64,000 nucleotides of DNA, taken from Apostichopus japonicus (lineage: Eukaryota > Echinodermata > Holothuroidea > Aspidochirotida > Stichopodidae). A program made the position numbers and the translations under genes. The stretch spans positions 21,019,611 through 21,083,610 of the forward strand of contig NC_092576.1 in NCBI RefSeq assembly GCF_037975245.1. Reading direction: 5' to 3'. Positions within the stretch are counted from its first letter, which is position 1. The number at the start of each line of letters is the position of its first letter. The notes beneath the pieces are model-generated. The model searched no databases. It was given only the letters and a program-made list of their open reading frames with translations, and was not told the origin of the DNA. Shown piece by piece: positions 14,945 to 28,600 of the stretch.

Positions 14945-16786
14945 ATTCGATTGATCGGTACCGCACATTCGATTGATCGGTACCGCACATTCGATTGATC
15001 GGTACGGAACATTCGATTGATCGGTACCGCACATTCGATTGATCCGTACCGCACATTCGATTGAGCGGTACCGCACATTCGATTGATCGGTACGGAACAT
15101 TCGTTTGATCGGTACCGCACATTCGATTGATCGGTACCGCACATTCGATTGATCGGAACGGAACATTCGTTTGATCGGTACCGCACATTCGATTGATCGG
15201 TACCGCACATTCGATTGATCGGTACGGAACATTCGTTTGATCGGTACTGCACATTCGATTGATCGGTACCGCACATTCGATTGATCGGTCACGCACATTC
15301 GATTGATCGGTACGGAACATTCGATTGATCGGTACTGCACATTCGATTGATCGGTACCGAACATTCGATTGATCGGTAAGGAACATTCGATTGATCGGTA
15401 CCGCACATTCGATTGATCGGTACGGAACATTCGATTGATCGGTAAGGAACATTCGATTAATCGGTACTGCACATTCAATTGATCAGTACCGCACATTCGA
15501 TTGATCGGTACCGCACATTCGATTGATCGGTACGGAACATTCGTTTGATCGGTACCGCACATTCGATTGATCGGTACCGCACATTCGATTGATCGGTACT
15601 GCACATTCGATTGATCGGTACTGCACATTCGATTGATCGGTACCGAACATTCGATTGATCGGTACCGCACATTCGATTGATCGGTACCGCACATTCGATT
15701 GATCGGAACGGAACATTTGATTGATCGGTACCGCACATTCGATTGATCGAAACGGAAAATTCGATTGATCGGTACCGCACATTCGTTTGATCGGTACCGC
15801 ACATTCGATTGATCGGTACCGCACATTCGATTGATCGGTACCGCACATTCGATTGATCGGTACTGCACATTCGATTGATCGGTACTGCACATTCGATTGA
15901 TCGGTACCGCACATTCGATTGATCGGTACCGCACATTCGATTGATCGGTACGGAACATTCGATTGATCGGTACCGCACATTCGATTGATCCGTACCGCAC
16001 ATTCGATTGAGCGGTACCGCACATTCGATTGATCGGTACGGAACATTCGTTTGATCGGTACCGCACATTCGATTGATCGGTACCGCACATTCGATTGATC
16101 GGAACGGAACATTCGTTTGATCGGTACCGCACATTCGATTGATCGGTACCGCACATTCGATTGATCGGTACGGAACATTCGTTTGATCGGTACTGCACAT
16201 TCGATTGATCGGTACCGCACATTCGATTGATCGGTCACGCACATTCGATTGATCGGTACGGAACATTCGATTGATCGGTACTGCACATTCGATTGATCGG
16301 TACCGAACATTCGATTGATCGGTAAGGAACATTCGATTGATCGGTACCGCACATTCGATTGATCGGTACGGAACATTCGATTGATCGGTAAGGAACATTC
16401 GATTAATCGGTACTGCACATTCAATTGATCAGTACCGCACATTCGATTGATCGGTACCGCACATTCGATTGATCGGTACGGAACATTCGTTTGATCGGTA
16501 CCGCACATTCGATTGATCGGTACCGCACATTCGATTGATCGGTACTGCACATTCGATTGATCGGTACTGCACATTCGATTGATCGGTACCGAACATTCGA
16601 TTGATCGGTACCGCACATTCGATTGATCGGTACCGCACATTCGATTGATCGGAACGGAACATTTGATTGATCGGTACCGCACATTCGATTGATCGAAACG
16701 GAAAATTCGATTGATCGGTACCGCACATTCGTTTGATCGGTACCGCACATTCGATTGATCGGTACCGCACATTCGATTGATCGGTA
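14945..16786 (+). repeat. 946-bp (43-unit) tandem duplication in B1
   Basis: Sequence 14945 to about 15840 matches 15891 to about 16786 with offset 946 (43 units). Shared diagnostic units are T11G (gagcgg) at 15063 and 16009, GGTCACGCAC at about 15290 and 16236, and attcaattgatcag at 15473 and 16419. The pair is present again in B2 at about 25746-27587. Confidence 0.8.
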
Positions 16787-17439
16787 CTGCACATTCGATT
16801 GATCGGTACTGCACATTCGATTGATCGGTACCGCACATTCGATTGATCGGTACTGCACATTCGATTGATCGGTACCGCACATTCGATTGATCGGTACCGA
16901 ACATTCGATTGATCGGTACCGCACATTCGATTGATCGGTACCGCACATTCGATTGATCGGAACGGAACATTCGATTGATCGGTACCGCACATTCGATTGA
17001 TCGAAACGGAACATTCGATTGATCGGTACCGCACATTCGTTTGATCGGTACCGCACATTCCTTTGATCGGTACCGCACATTCGATTGATCGGTACTGCAC
17101 ATTCGATTAATCGGTACGGAACATTTGATTGATCGGTACGGAACATTCGATTGATCGGTACTGCACATTCGATTGATCGGTACCTCACATTCGATTGATC
17201 GGAACCGCACATTCGATTGATCGGTACCGCACATTCGATTGATCGGTACAGAACATTCGATTGATCGGTTCCGCACATTCGATTGATCGGTACGGAACAT
17301 TCGATTGATCGGTACCGCACATTCGATTGATCCGTACCGCACATTCGATTGAGCGGTACCGCACATTCGATTGATCGGTACCGCACATTCGATTGATCGG
17401 AACGGAACATTCGATTGATCGGTACCGCACATTCGATTG

Positions 17440-19542
17440 ATCGGTACCGCACATTCGATTGATCGGTACCGCATATTCGATTGATCGGTACCGCACATTC
17501 GATTGATCGGTACCGCACATGCGATTGATCGGAACGGAACATTCGATTGATCGGTACCGCACATTCGATTGATCGGTACCGCACATTCGATTGATCGGTA
17601 CCGCACATTCGATTGATCGGTACCGCACATTCGATTGATCGGTACCGCACATTCGATTGATCGGTACCGCACATTCGATTGATCGGTACCGCACATTCGA
17701 TTGATCGGTACTGCACATTCGATTGATCGGTACCGCACATTCGATTGATCCGTACCGCACATTCGATTGATCGGTACCGCACATTCGATTGATCGGTACG
17801 GAACATTCGATTGATCGGTACTGCACATTCGATTGATCGGTACCGAACATTCGATTGATCGGTACCGCACATTCGATTGATCGGTACCGCACATTCGATT
17901 GATCGGAACGGAACATTCGATTGATCGGTACCGCACATTCGATTGATCGGTACCGCACATTCGATTGATCGGTACTGCACATTCGATTGATCGGTACTGC
18001 ACATTCGATTGATCGGTACCGCACATTCGATTGATCGGTACCGCACATTCGATTGATCGGTACCGCACATTCGATTGATCGGTACCGCACATTCGATTGA
18101 TCGGTACCGCACATTCGATTGATCCGTACCGCACATTCGATTGATCGGTACCGCACATTCGATTGATCGGAACGGAACATTCGATTGATCGGTACCGCAT
18201 ATTCGATTGATCCGTACGGCACATTCGATTGAACGGTCACTCACATTCGATTGATCGGTACGGAACATTCGTTTGATCGGTACCGCACATTCGATTGATC
18301 GGTATGGAACATTCGATTGATCGGTAAGGAACATTCGATTGATCGGTACCGCACATTCGATTGATCCGTACCGCACATTCGATTGATCGGTCACGCACAT
18401 TCGATTGATCTGTAAGGAACATTCGATTGATCGGTACTGCACATTCGATTGATCGGTTCCGCACATTTGATTGATCGGTACCGCACATTCGATTGATCGG
18501 TACCGCATATTCGATTGATCGGTACCGCACATTCGATTGATCGGTACCGCACATTCGATTGATCGGAACGGAACATTCGATTGATCGGTACCGCACATTC
18601 GATTGATCGGTACCGCACATTCGATTGATCGGTACCGCACATTCGATTGATCGGTACCGCACATTCGATTGATCGGTACCGCACATTCGATTGATCGGTA
18701 CCGCACATTCGATTGATCGGTACCGCACATTCGATTGATCGGTACTGCACATTCGATTGATCGGTACCGCACATTCGATTGATCCGTACCGCACATTCGA
18801 TTGATCGGTACCGCACATTCGATTGATCGGTACGGAACATTCGATTGATCGGTACTGCACATTCGATTGATCGGTACCGAACATTCGATTGATCGGTACC
18901 GCACATTCGATTGATCGGTACCGCACATTCGATTGATCGGAACGGAACATTCGATTGATCGGTACCGCACATTCGATTGATCGGTACCGCACATTCGATT
19001 GATCGGTACTGCACATTCGATTGATCGGTACTGCACATTCGATTGATCGGTACCGCACATTCGATTGATCGGTACCGCACATTCGATTGATCGGTACCGC
19101 ACATTCGATTGATCGGTACCGCACATTCGATTGATCGGTACCGCACATTCGATTGATCCGTACCGCACATTCGATTGATCGGTACCGCACATTCGATTGA
19201 TCGGAACGGAACATTCGATTGATCGGTACCGCATATTCGATTGATCCGTACGGCACATTCGATTGAACGGTCACTCACATTCGATTGATCGGTACGGAAC
19301 ATTCGTTTGATCGGTACCGCACATTCGATTGATCGGTATGGAACATTCGATTGATCGGTAAGGAACATTCGATTGATCGGTACCGCACATTCGATTGATC
19401 CGTACCGCACATTCGATTGATCGGTCACGCACATTCGATTGATCGGTAAGGAACATTCGATTGATCGGTACTGCACATTCGATTGATCGGTTCCGCACAT
19501 TTGATTGATCGGTACCGCACATTCGATTGATCGGTACCGCAC
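17440..19542 (+). repeat. 1,034-bp (47-unit) tandem duplication in B1
   Basis: Sequence 17440 to about 18508 matches 18474 to about 19542 with offset 1,034 (47 units). Both carry the marker gaacggtcactcac (18231 and 19265), the same marker that bounds zone A copies. At least two substitutions separate the halves: a g near 17521, and G13T near 18412 against standard at 19446. The pair recurs in B2 at about 28241-30343. Confidence 0.8.
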
Positions 19543-20482
19543 ATTCGATTAATCCGTACCGCACATTCGATTGATCGGTCACGCACATTCGCTTGATCGG
19601 TACGGAACATTCGTTTGATCGGTACCGCACATTCGATTAATCGGTACGGAACATTTGATTGATCGGTACGGAACATTCGATTGATCGGTACAGCACATTC
19701 GATTGATCGGTACCTCACATTCGATTGATCGGAACCGCACATTCGATTGATCGGTACCGCACATTCGATTGATCGGTACCGCACATTCGATTGATCGGTT
19801 CCGCACATTCGATTGATCGGTACGGAACATTCGATTGATCGGTACCGCACATTCGATTGATCCGTACCGCACATTCGATTGATCGGTACCGCACATTCGA
19901 TTGATCGGAACGGAACATTCGATTGATCGGTACCGCACATTCGATTGATCGGTACCGCACATTCGATTGATCGGTACCGCATATTCGATTGATCGGTACC
20001 GCACATTCGATTGATCGGTACCGCACATTCGATTGATCGGAACGGAACATTCGATTGATCGGTACCGCACATTCGATTGATCGGTACCGCACATTCGATT
20101 GATCGGTACCGCACATTCGATTGATCGGTACCGCACATTCGATTGATCGGTACCGCACATTCGATTGATCGGTACCGCACATTCGATTGATCGGTACCGC
20201 ACATTCGATTGATCGGTACCGCACATTCGATTGATCGGTACTGCACATTCGATTGATCGGTACCGCACATTCGATTGATCCGTACCGCACATTCGATTGA
20301 TCGGTACCGCACATTCGATTGATCGGTACGGAACATTCGATTGATCGGTACTGCACATTCGATTGATCGGTACCGAACATTCGATTGATCGGTACCGCAC
20401 ATTCGATTGATCGGTACCGCACATTCGATTGATCGGTACCGCACATTCGATTGATCGGTACCGCACATTCGATTGATCGGAA

Positions 20483-21634
20483 CGGAACATTCGATTGATC
20501 GGTAAGGAACATTCGATTGATCGGTACCGCACATTCGACTGATCGGTACGGAACATTCGATTGATCGGTAAGGAACATTCGATTAATCGGTACTGCACAT
20601 TCGATTGATCGGTACCGCACATTCGATTGATCGGTACCGCACATTCGATTGATCGGTACCGCACATTCGATTGATCGGTACTGCACATTCGATTGATCGT
20701 TACTGCACATTCGATTGATCGGTACCGAACCTTCGATTGATCGGTACCGCACATTCGAATGATCGGTACCGCACATTCGATTGATCGGAACGGAACATTC
20801 GATTGATCGGTACCGCACATTCGATTGATCGAAACGGAAAATTCGATTGATCGGTACCGCACATTCGTTTGATCGGTACCGCACATTCGATTGATCGGTA
20901 CCGCACATTCGATTGATCGGTACCGCACATTCGATTGATCGGTACTGCACATTCGATTGATCGGTACTGCACATTCGATTGATCGGTACCGCACATTCGA
21001 TTGATCGGTACCGCACATTCGATTGATCGGTACCGCACATTCGATTGATCGGTACCGCACATTCGATTGATCGGTCACGCACATTCGATTGATCGGTACG
21101 GAACATTCGTTTGATCGGTATCGCACATTCGATTGATCGGTACGGAACATTCGATTGATCGGTAAGGAACATTCGATTGATCGGTACCGCACATTCGATT
21201 GATCGGTACGGAACATTCGATTGATCGGTAAGGAACATTCGATTAATCGGTACTGCACATTCGATTGATCGGTACCGCACATTCGATTGATCGGTACCGC
21301 ACATTCGATTGATCGGTACGGAACATTCGTTTGATCGGTACCGCACATTCGATTGATCGGTACCGCACATTCGATTGATCGGTACTGCACATTCGATTGA
21401 TCGGTACTGCACATTCGATTGATCGGTACCGAACCTTCGATTGATCGGTACCGCACATTCGAATGATCGGTACCGCACATTCGATTGATCGGAACGGAAC
21501 ATTCGATTGATCGGTACCGCACATTCGATTGATCGAAACGGAAAATTCGATTGATCGGTACCGCACATTCGTTTGATCGGTACCGCACATTCGATTGATC
21601 GGTACCGCACATTCGATTGATCGGTACTGCACAT
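20483..21634 (+). repeat. 660-704 bp local duplication in B1
   Basis: Sequence 20483-20640 matches 21143-21300 with offset 660 (30 units). From the rare gaaccttcg unit (20727 and 21431) to about 20930 the offset is 704 (32 units), so the second copy gained two units. Both halves share a gattaatcgg unit and a gatcgaaacggaaaattc unit. The same arrangement recurs 10,801 bp later in B2. Confidence 0.75.
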
Positions 21635-24600
21635 TCGATTGATCGGTACTGCACATTCGATTGATCGGTACCGCACATTCGATTGATCGGTACTGCACAT
21701 TCGATTGATCGGTACCGCACATTCGATTGATCGGTACCGAACATTCGATTGATCGGTACCGCACATTCGATTGATCGGTACCGCACATTCGATTGATCGG
21801 AACGGAACATTCGATTGATCGGTACCGCACATTCGATTGATCGGTACGGAACATTCGTTTGATCGGTACCGCACATTCGATTGATCGGTACCGCACATTC
21901 GATTGATCGGTACCGCACATTCGATTGATCGGTACCGCACATTCGATTGATCGGTACCGAACATTCGATTGATCGGTACCGCACATTCGATTGATCGGTA
22001 CCGCACATTCGATTGATCGGAACGGAACATTCGATTGATCGGTACCGCACATTCGATTGATCGAAACGGAACATTCGATTGATCGGTACCGCACATTCGT
22101 TTGATCGGTACCGCACATTCGATTGATCGGTACCGCACATTCGATTGATCGGTACTGCACATTCGCTTGATCGGTACTGCACATTCGATTGATCGGTACC
22201 GCACATTCGATTGATCGGTACCGCACATTCGATTGATCGGTACCGCACATTCGATTGATCCGTACCGCACATTTGATTGATCGGTCACGCACATTCGCTT
22301 GATCGGTACGGAACATTCCTTTGATCGGTACCGCACATTCGATTGATCGGTACGGAACATTCGATTGATCGGTAAGGAACATTCGATTGATCGGTACTGC
22401 ACATTCGATTGATCGGTACCGCACATTCGATTGATCGGAACCGCACATTCGATTGATCGGTACGGAACATTCGATTGATCGGTACCGCACATTCGATTGA
22501 TCGGTACCGCACATTCGATTGATCGGTACGGAACATTCGATTGATCGGTACCGCACATTCGATTGATCCGTACCGCACATTCGATTGAGCGGTACCGCAC
22601 ATTCGATTGATCGGTTAGGAACATTCGTTTGATCGGTACCGCACATTCGATTGATCGGTACCGCACATTCGATTGATCGGTACGGAACATTCGTTTGATC
22701 GGTACTACACATTCGATTGATCGGTACCACACATTCGATTGATCGGTACGGAACATTCGATTGATCGGTACTGCACATTCGATTGATCGGTACCGCACAT
22801 TCGATTGATCGGTACTGCACATTCGATTGATCGGTACCGCACATTCGATTGATCGGTACGGAACATTCGATTGATCGGTACCGCACATTCGATTGATCGG
22901 TACCGCACATTCGATTGATCGGAACGGAACATTCGATTGATCGGTACCGCACATTCGATTGATCGAAATGGAACATTCGATTGATCGGTACCGCACATTC
23001 GTTTGATCGGTACCGCACATTCCATTGATCGGTACCGCACATTCGATTGATCGGTACTGCACATTCGATTGATCGGTACTGCACATTCGATTGATCGGTA
23101 CCGCACATTCGATTGATCGGTACCGCACATTCGATTGATTGGTACCGCACATTCGATTGATCCGTACCGCACATTCGATTGATCGGTACTGCACATTCGC
23201 TTGATTGGTACGGAACATTCGTTTGATCGGTACCGCACATTCGATTAATCGGTACGGAACATTAGATTGATCGGTACGGAACATTCGATTGATCGGTACT
23301 GCACATTCGATTGATCTGTACCGCACATTCGATTGATCGGAACCGCACATTCGATTGATCGGTACCGCACATTCGATTGATCGGTACAGAACATTCGATT
23401 GATCGGTACGGAACATTCGATTGATCGGTACCGCACATTCGATTGATCCGTACCGCACATTCGTTTGAGCGGTACCGCACGTTCGATTGATCGGTCAGGC
23501 ACATTCGATTGATCGGTACGGAACATTCGTTTGATCGGTACCGCACATTCGATTGATCGGTACGGAACATTCGATTGATCGGTAAGGAACATTCGATTGA
23601 TCGGTACCGCACATTCGATTGATCGGTACCGCACATTCGATTGATCGGAACGGAACATTCGATTGATCGGTACCGCACATTCGATTGATCGGTACCGCAC
23701 ATTCGATTGATCGGTACCGCACATTCGATTGATCGGTACCGCACATTCGATTGATCGGTACCGCACATTCGATTGATCGGTACCGCACATTCGATTGATC
23801 GGAACGGAACATTCGATTGATCGCTACCGCACATTCGATTGATCGGTACCGCACATTCGATTGATCGGTACCGCACATTCGATTGATCGGTACCGCACAT
23901 TCGATTGATCGGTACCGCACATTCGATTGATCGGTACCGCACATTCGATTGATCGGTACCGCACATTCGATTGATCGGTACCGCACATTCGATTGATCGG
24001 TACCGCACATTCGATTGATCGGTACCGCACATTCGATTGATCGGTACCGCACATTCGATTGATCGGTATGGAACATTCGATTGATCGGTAAGGAACATTC
24101 GATTGATCGGTACCGCACATTCGATTGATCCGTACCGCACATTCGATTGATCGGTCACGCACATTCGATTGATCGGTAAGGAACATTCGATTGATCGGTA
24201 CCGCACATTCGATTGATCGGAACGGAACATTCGATTGATCGGTACCGCACATTCGATTGATCCGTACCGCACATTCGATTGATCGGTCACGCACATTCGA
24301 TTGATCGGTACGGAACATTCGTGTGATCGGTCCCGCACATTCGATTGATCGGTACGGAACATTCGATTGATCTGTAAGGAACATTCGATTGATCGGTACT
24401 GCACATTCGATTGATCGGTATCGCACATTCGATTGATCGGTACCGCACATTCGATTGATCGGTACCGCACATTCGATTGATCGGTACCGCACATTCGATT
24501 GATCGGTACCGCACATTCGATTGATCGGTACCGCACATTCGATTGATCGGTACCGCACATTCGATTGATCGGTACCGCACATTCGATTGATCGGTACCGC

Positions 24601-25174
24601 ACATTCGATTGATCGGTACCGCACATTCGATTGATCGGTACTGCACATTCGATTGATCGGTACCGCACATTCGATTGATCCGTACCGCACATTCGATTGA
24701 TCGGTACCGCACATTCGATTGATCGATACGGAACATTCGATTGATCGGTACTGCACATTCGATTGATCGGTACCGAACATTCGATTGATCGGTACCGCAC
24801 ATTCGATTGATCGGTACCGCACATTCGATTGATCGGTACCGCACATTCGATTGATCGGTACTGCACATTCGATTGATCGGTACTGCACATTCGATTGATC
24901 GGTACCGCACATTCGATTGATCGGTACCGCACATTCGATTGATCGGTACCGCACATTCGTTTGATCGGTACCGCACATTCGATTCATCGGTACGGAACAT
25001 TCGATTGATCTGTAAGGAACATTCGATTGATCGGTACTGCACATTCGATTGATCGGTACCGCACATTCGAGTGATCGGTACTGCACATTCGATTGATCGG
25101 TACCGAACATTCGATTGATCGGTCACGCACATTCGATTGATCGGTACCGCACATTCGATTGATCGGAACGGAAC

Positions 25175-25195
25175 ATTGATTGATCGGTACCGCAC
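25175..25195 (+). repeat. 21-bp unit (C4 deleted), first phase shift in the window
   Basis: It reads attgattgatcgg after a GGAACGGAAC unit. The phase of ATTCG starts is 7 modulo 22 everywhere before it and 6 after it. This is the founder-type deletion found in nine places. Confidence 0.9.
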
Positions 25196-25447
25196 ATTCG
25201 ATTGACCGGAACGGAACATTCGATTGATCGGTACCGCACATTCGATTGATCGGTACCGCACATTCGATTGATCGGTACCGCACATTCGATTGATCGGTAC
25301 CGCACATTCGATCGATCGGTACCGCACATTCGATTGATCGGTACCGCACATTCGATCGATCCGTACGGCACATTCGATTGATCGGTCACGCACATTCGCT
25401 TGATCGGTACGGAACATTCGTTTGATCGGTACCGCACATTCGATTGA

Positions 25448-25604
25448 AAGGAACGGAACATTCGATTGATCGGTACTGCACATTCGATTGATCGGTACTG
25501 CACATTCGATTGATCGGTAACGCACATTCGATTGATCGGTACGGAACATTCGATTGATCGGTACCGCACATTCGATTGATCCGTACCGCACATTCGATTG
25601 ATCG
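25448..25604 (+). repeat. Short stretch between B1 and B2
   Basis: About seven units, including a gaaaggaacgg unit at 25446-25456 and a ggtaacgcac unit near 25515 that I see nowhere else. B1-like sequence stops at about 25447 and B2 starts at about 25605. Confidence 0.6.
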
Positions 25605-28600
25605 GTACCGCACATTCGATTGATCGGTACGGAACATTCGATTGATCTGTAAGGAACATTCGATTGATCGGTACTGCACATTCGATTGATCGGCACCGCA
25701 CATTCGATTGATCGGAACCGCACATTCGATTGATCGGTACGGAACATTCGATTGATCGGTACCGCACATTCGATTGATCGGTACCGCACATTCGATTGAT
25801 CGGTACGGAACATTCGATTGATCGGTACCGCACATTCGATTGATCCGTACCGCACATTCGATTGAGCGGTACCGCACATTCGATTGATCGGTACGGAACA
25901 TTCGTTTGATCGGTACCGCACATTCGATTGATCGGTACCGCACATTCGATTGATCGGAACGGAACATTCGTTTGATCGGTACCGCACATTCGATTGATCG
26001 GTACCGCACATTCGATTGATCGGTACGGAACATTCGTTTGATCGGTACTGCACATTCGATTGATCGGTACCGCACATTCGATTGATCGGTCACGCACATT
26101 CGATTGATCGGTACCGCACATTCGATTGATCGGTACTGCACATTCGATTGATCGGTACCGAACATTCGATTGATCGGTAAGGAACATTCGATTGATCGGT
26201 ACCGCACATTCGATTGATCGGTACGGAACATTCGATTGATCGGTAAGGAACATTCGATTAATCGGTACTGCACATTCAATTGATCAGTACCGCACATTCG
26301 ATTGATCGGTACCGCACATTCGATTGATCGGTACGGAACATTCGTTTGATCGGTACCGCACATTCGATTGATCGGTACCGCACATTCGATTGATCGGTAC
26401 TGCACATTCGATTGATCGGTACTGCACATTCGATTGATCGGTACCGAACATTCGATTGATCGGTACCGCACATTCGATTGATCGGTACCGCACATTCGAT
26501 TGATCGGAACGGAACATTTGATTGATCGGTACCGCACATTCGATTGATCGAAACGGAAAATTCGATTGATCGGTACCGCACATTCGTTTGATCGGTACCG
26601 CACATTCGATTGATCGGTACCGCACATTCGATTGATCGGTACCGCACATTCGATTGATCGGTACTGCACATTCGATTGATCGGTACTGCACATTCGATTG
26701 ATCGGTACCGCACATTCGATTGATCGGTACCGCACATTCGATTGATCGGTACGGAACATTCGATTGATCGGTACCGCACATTCGATTGATCCGTACCGCA
26801 CATTCGATTGAGCGGTACCGCACATTCGATTGATCGGTACGGAACATTCGTTTGATCGGTACCGCACATTCGATTGATCGGTACCGCACATTCGATTGAT
26901 CGGAACGGAACATTCGTTTGATCGGTACCGCACATTCGATTGATCGGTACCGCACATTCGATTGATCGGTACGGAACATTCGTTTGATCGGTACTGCACA
27001 TTCGATTGATCGGTACCGCACATTCGATTGATCGGTCACGCACATTCGATTGATCGGTACGGAACATTCGATTGATCGGTACTGCACATTCGATTGATCG
27101 GTACCGAACATTCGATTGATCGGTAAGGAACATTCGATTGATCGGTACCGCACATTCGATTGATCGGTACGGAACATTCGATTGATCGGTAAGGAACATT
27201 CGATTAATCGGTACTGCACATTCAATTGATCAGTACCGCACATTCGATTGATCGGTACCGCACATTCGATTGATCGGTACGGAACATTCGTTTGATCGGT
27301 ACCGCACATTCGATTGATCGGTACCGCACATTCGATTGATCGGTACTGCACATTCGATTGATCGGTACTGCACATTCGATTGATCGGTACCGAACATTCG
27401 ATTGATCGGTACCGCACATTCGATTGATCGGTACCGCACATTCGATTGATCGGAACGGAACATTTGATTGATCGGTACCGCACATTCGATTGATCGAAAC
27501 GGAAAATTCGATTGATCGGTACCGCACATTCGTTTGATCGGTACCGCACATTCGATTGATCGGTACCGCACATTCGATTGATCGGTACTGCACATTCGAT
27601 TGATCGGTACTGCACATTCGATTGATCGGTACCGCACATTCGATTGATCGGTACTGCACATTCGATTGATCGGTACCGCACATTCGATTGATCGGTACCG
27701 AACATTCGATTGATCGGTACCGCACATTCGATTGATCGGTACCGCACATTCGATTGATCGGAACGGAACATTCGATTGATCGGTACCGCACATTCGATTG
27801 ATCGAAACGGAACATTCGATTGATCGGTACCGCACATTCGTTTGATCGGTACCGCACATTCCTTTGATCGGTACCGCACATTCGATTGATCGGTACTGCA
27901 CATTCGATTAATCGGTACGGAACATTTGATTGATCGGTACGGAACATTCGATTGATCGGTACTGCACATTCGATTGATCGGTACCTCACATTCGATTGAT
28001 CGGAACCGCACATTCGATTGATCGGTACCGCACATTCGATTGATCGGTACAGAACATTCGATTGATCGGTTCCGCACATTCGATTGATCGGTACGGAACA
28101 TTCGATTGATCGGTACCGCACATTCGATTGATCCGTACCGCACATTCGATTGAGCGGTACCGCACATTCGATTGATCGGTACCGCACATTCGATTGATCG
28201 GAACGGAACATTCGATTGATCGGTACCGCACATTCGATTGATCGGTACCGCACATTCGATTGATCGGTACCGCATATTCGATTGATCGGTACCGCACATT
28301 CGATTGATCGGTACCGCACATGCGATTGATCGGAACGGAACATTCGATTGATCGGTACCGCACATTCGATTGATCGGTACCGCACATTCGATTGATCGGT
28401 ACCGCACATTCGATTGATCGGTACCGCACATTCGATTGATCGGTACCGCACATTCGATTGATCGGTACCGCACATTCGATTGATCGGTACCGCACATTCG
28501 ATTGATCGGTACTGCACATTCGATTGATCGGTACCGCACATTCGATTGATCCGTACCGCACATTCGATTGATCGGTACCGCACATTCGATTGATCGGTAC

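Larger units (their letters stand above)
14804..25447 (+). repeat. Zone B, first large block B1 (about 10.64 kb)
   Basis: This block recurs as B2 with offset 10,801 bp up to about 23.8 kb and 11,043 bp after that. 10,801 is 491 units minus one base, and the missing base is the 21-bp unit at 25175. The match runs for the whole block with only scattered substitutions seen by eye. B1 contains three internal tandem duplications (offsets 946, 1,034 and 660-704 bp), each also present in B2, so they predate the block duplication. Runs of about ten standard units in a row lie at about 23833-24062 and 24425-24640. Confidence 0.9.

Noticed and set aside
24984-25373. A frame with a shortened peptide cycle (VPINQCSVPINRM), which might suggest a domain boundary
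   Set aside because: It is simply the reading of the 21-bp unit at 25175; the same text appears wherever that deletion was copied.
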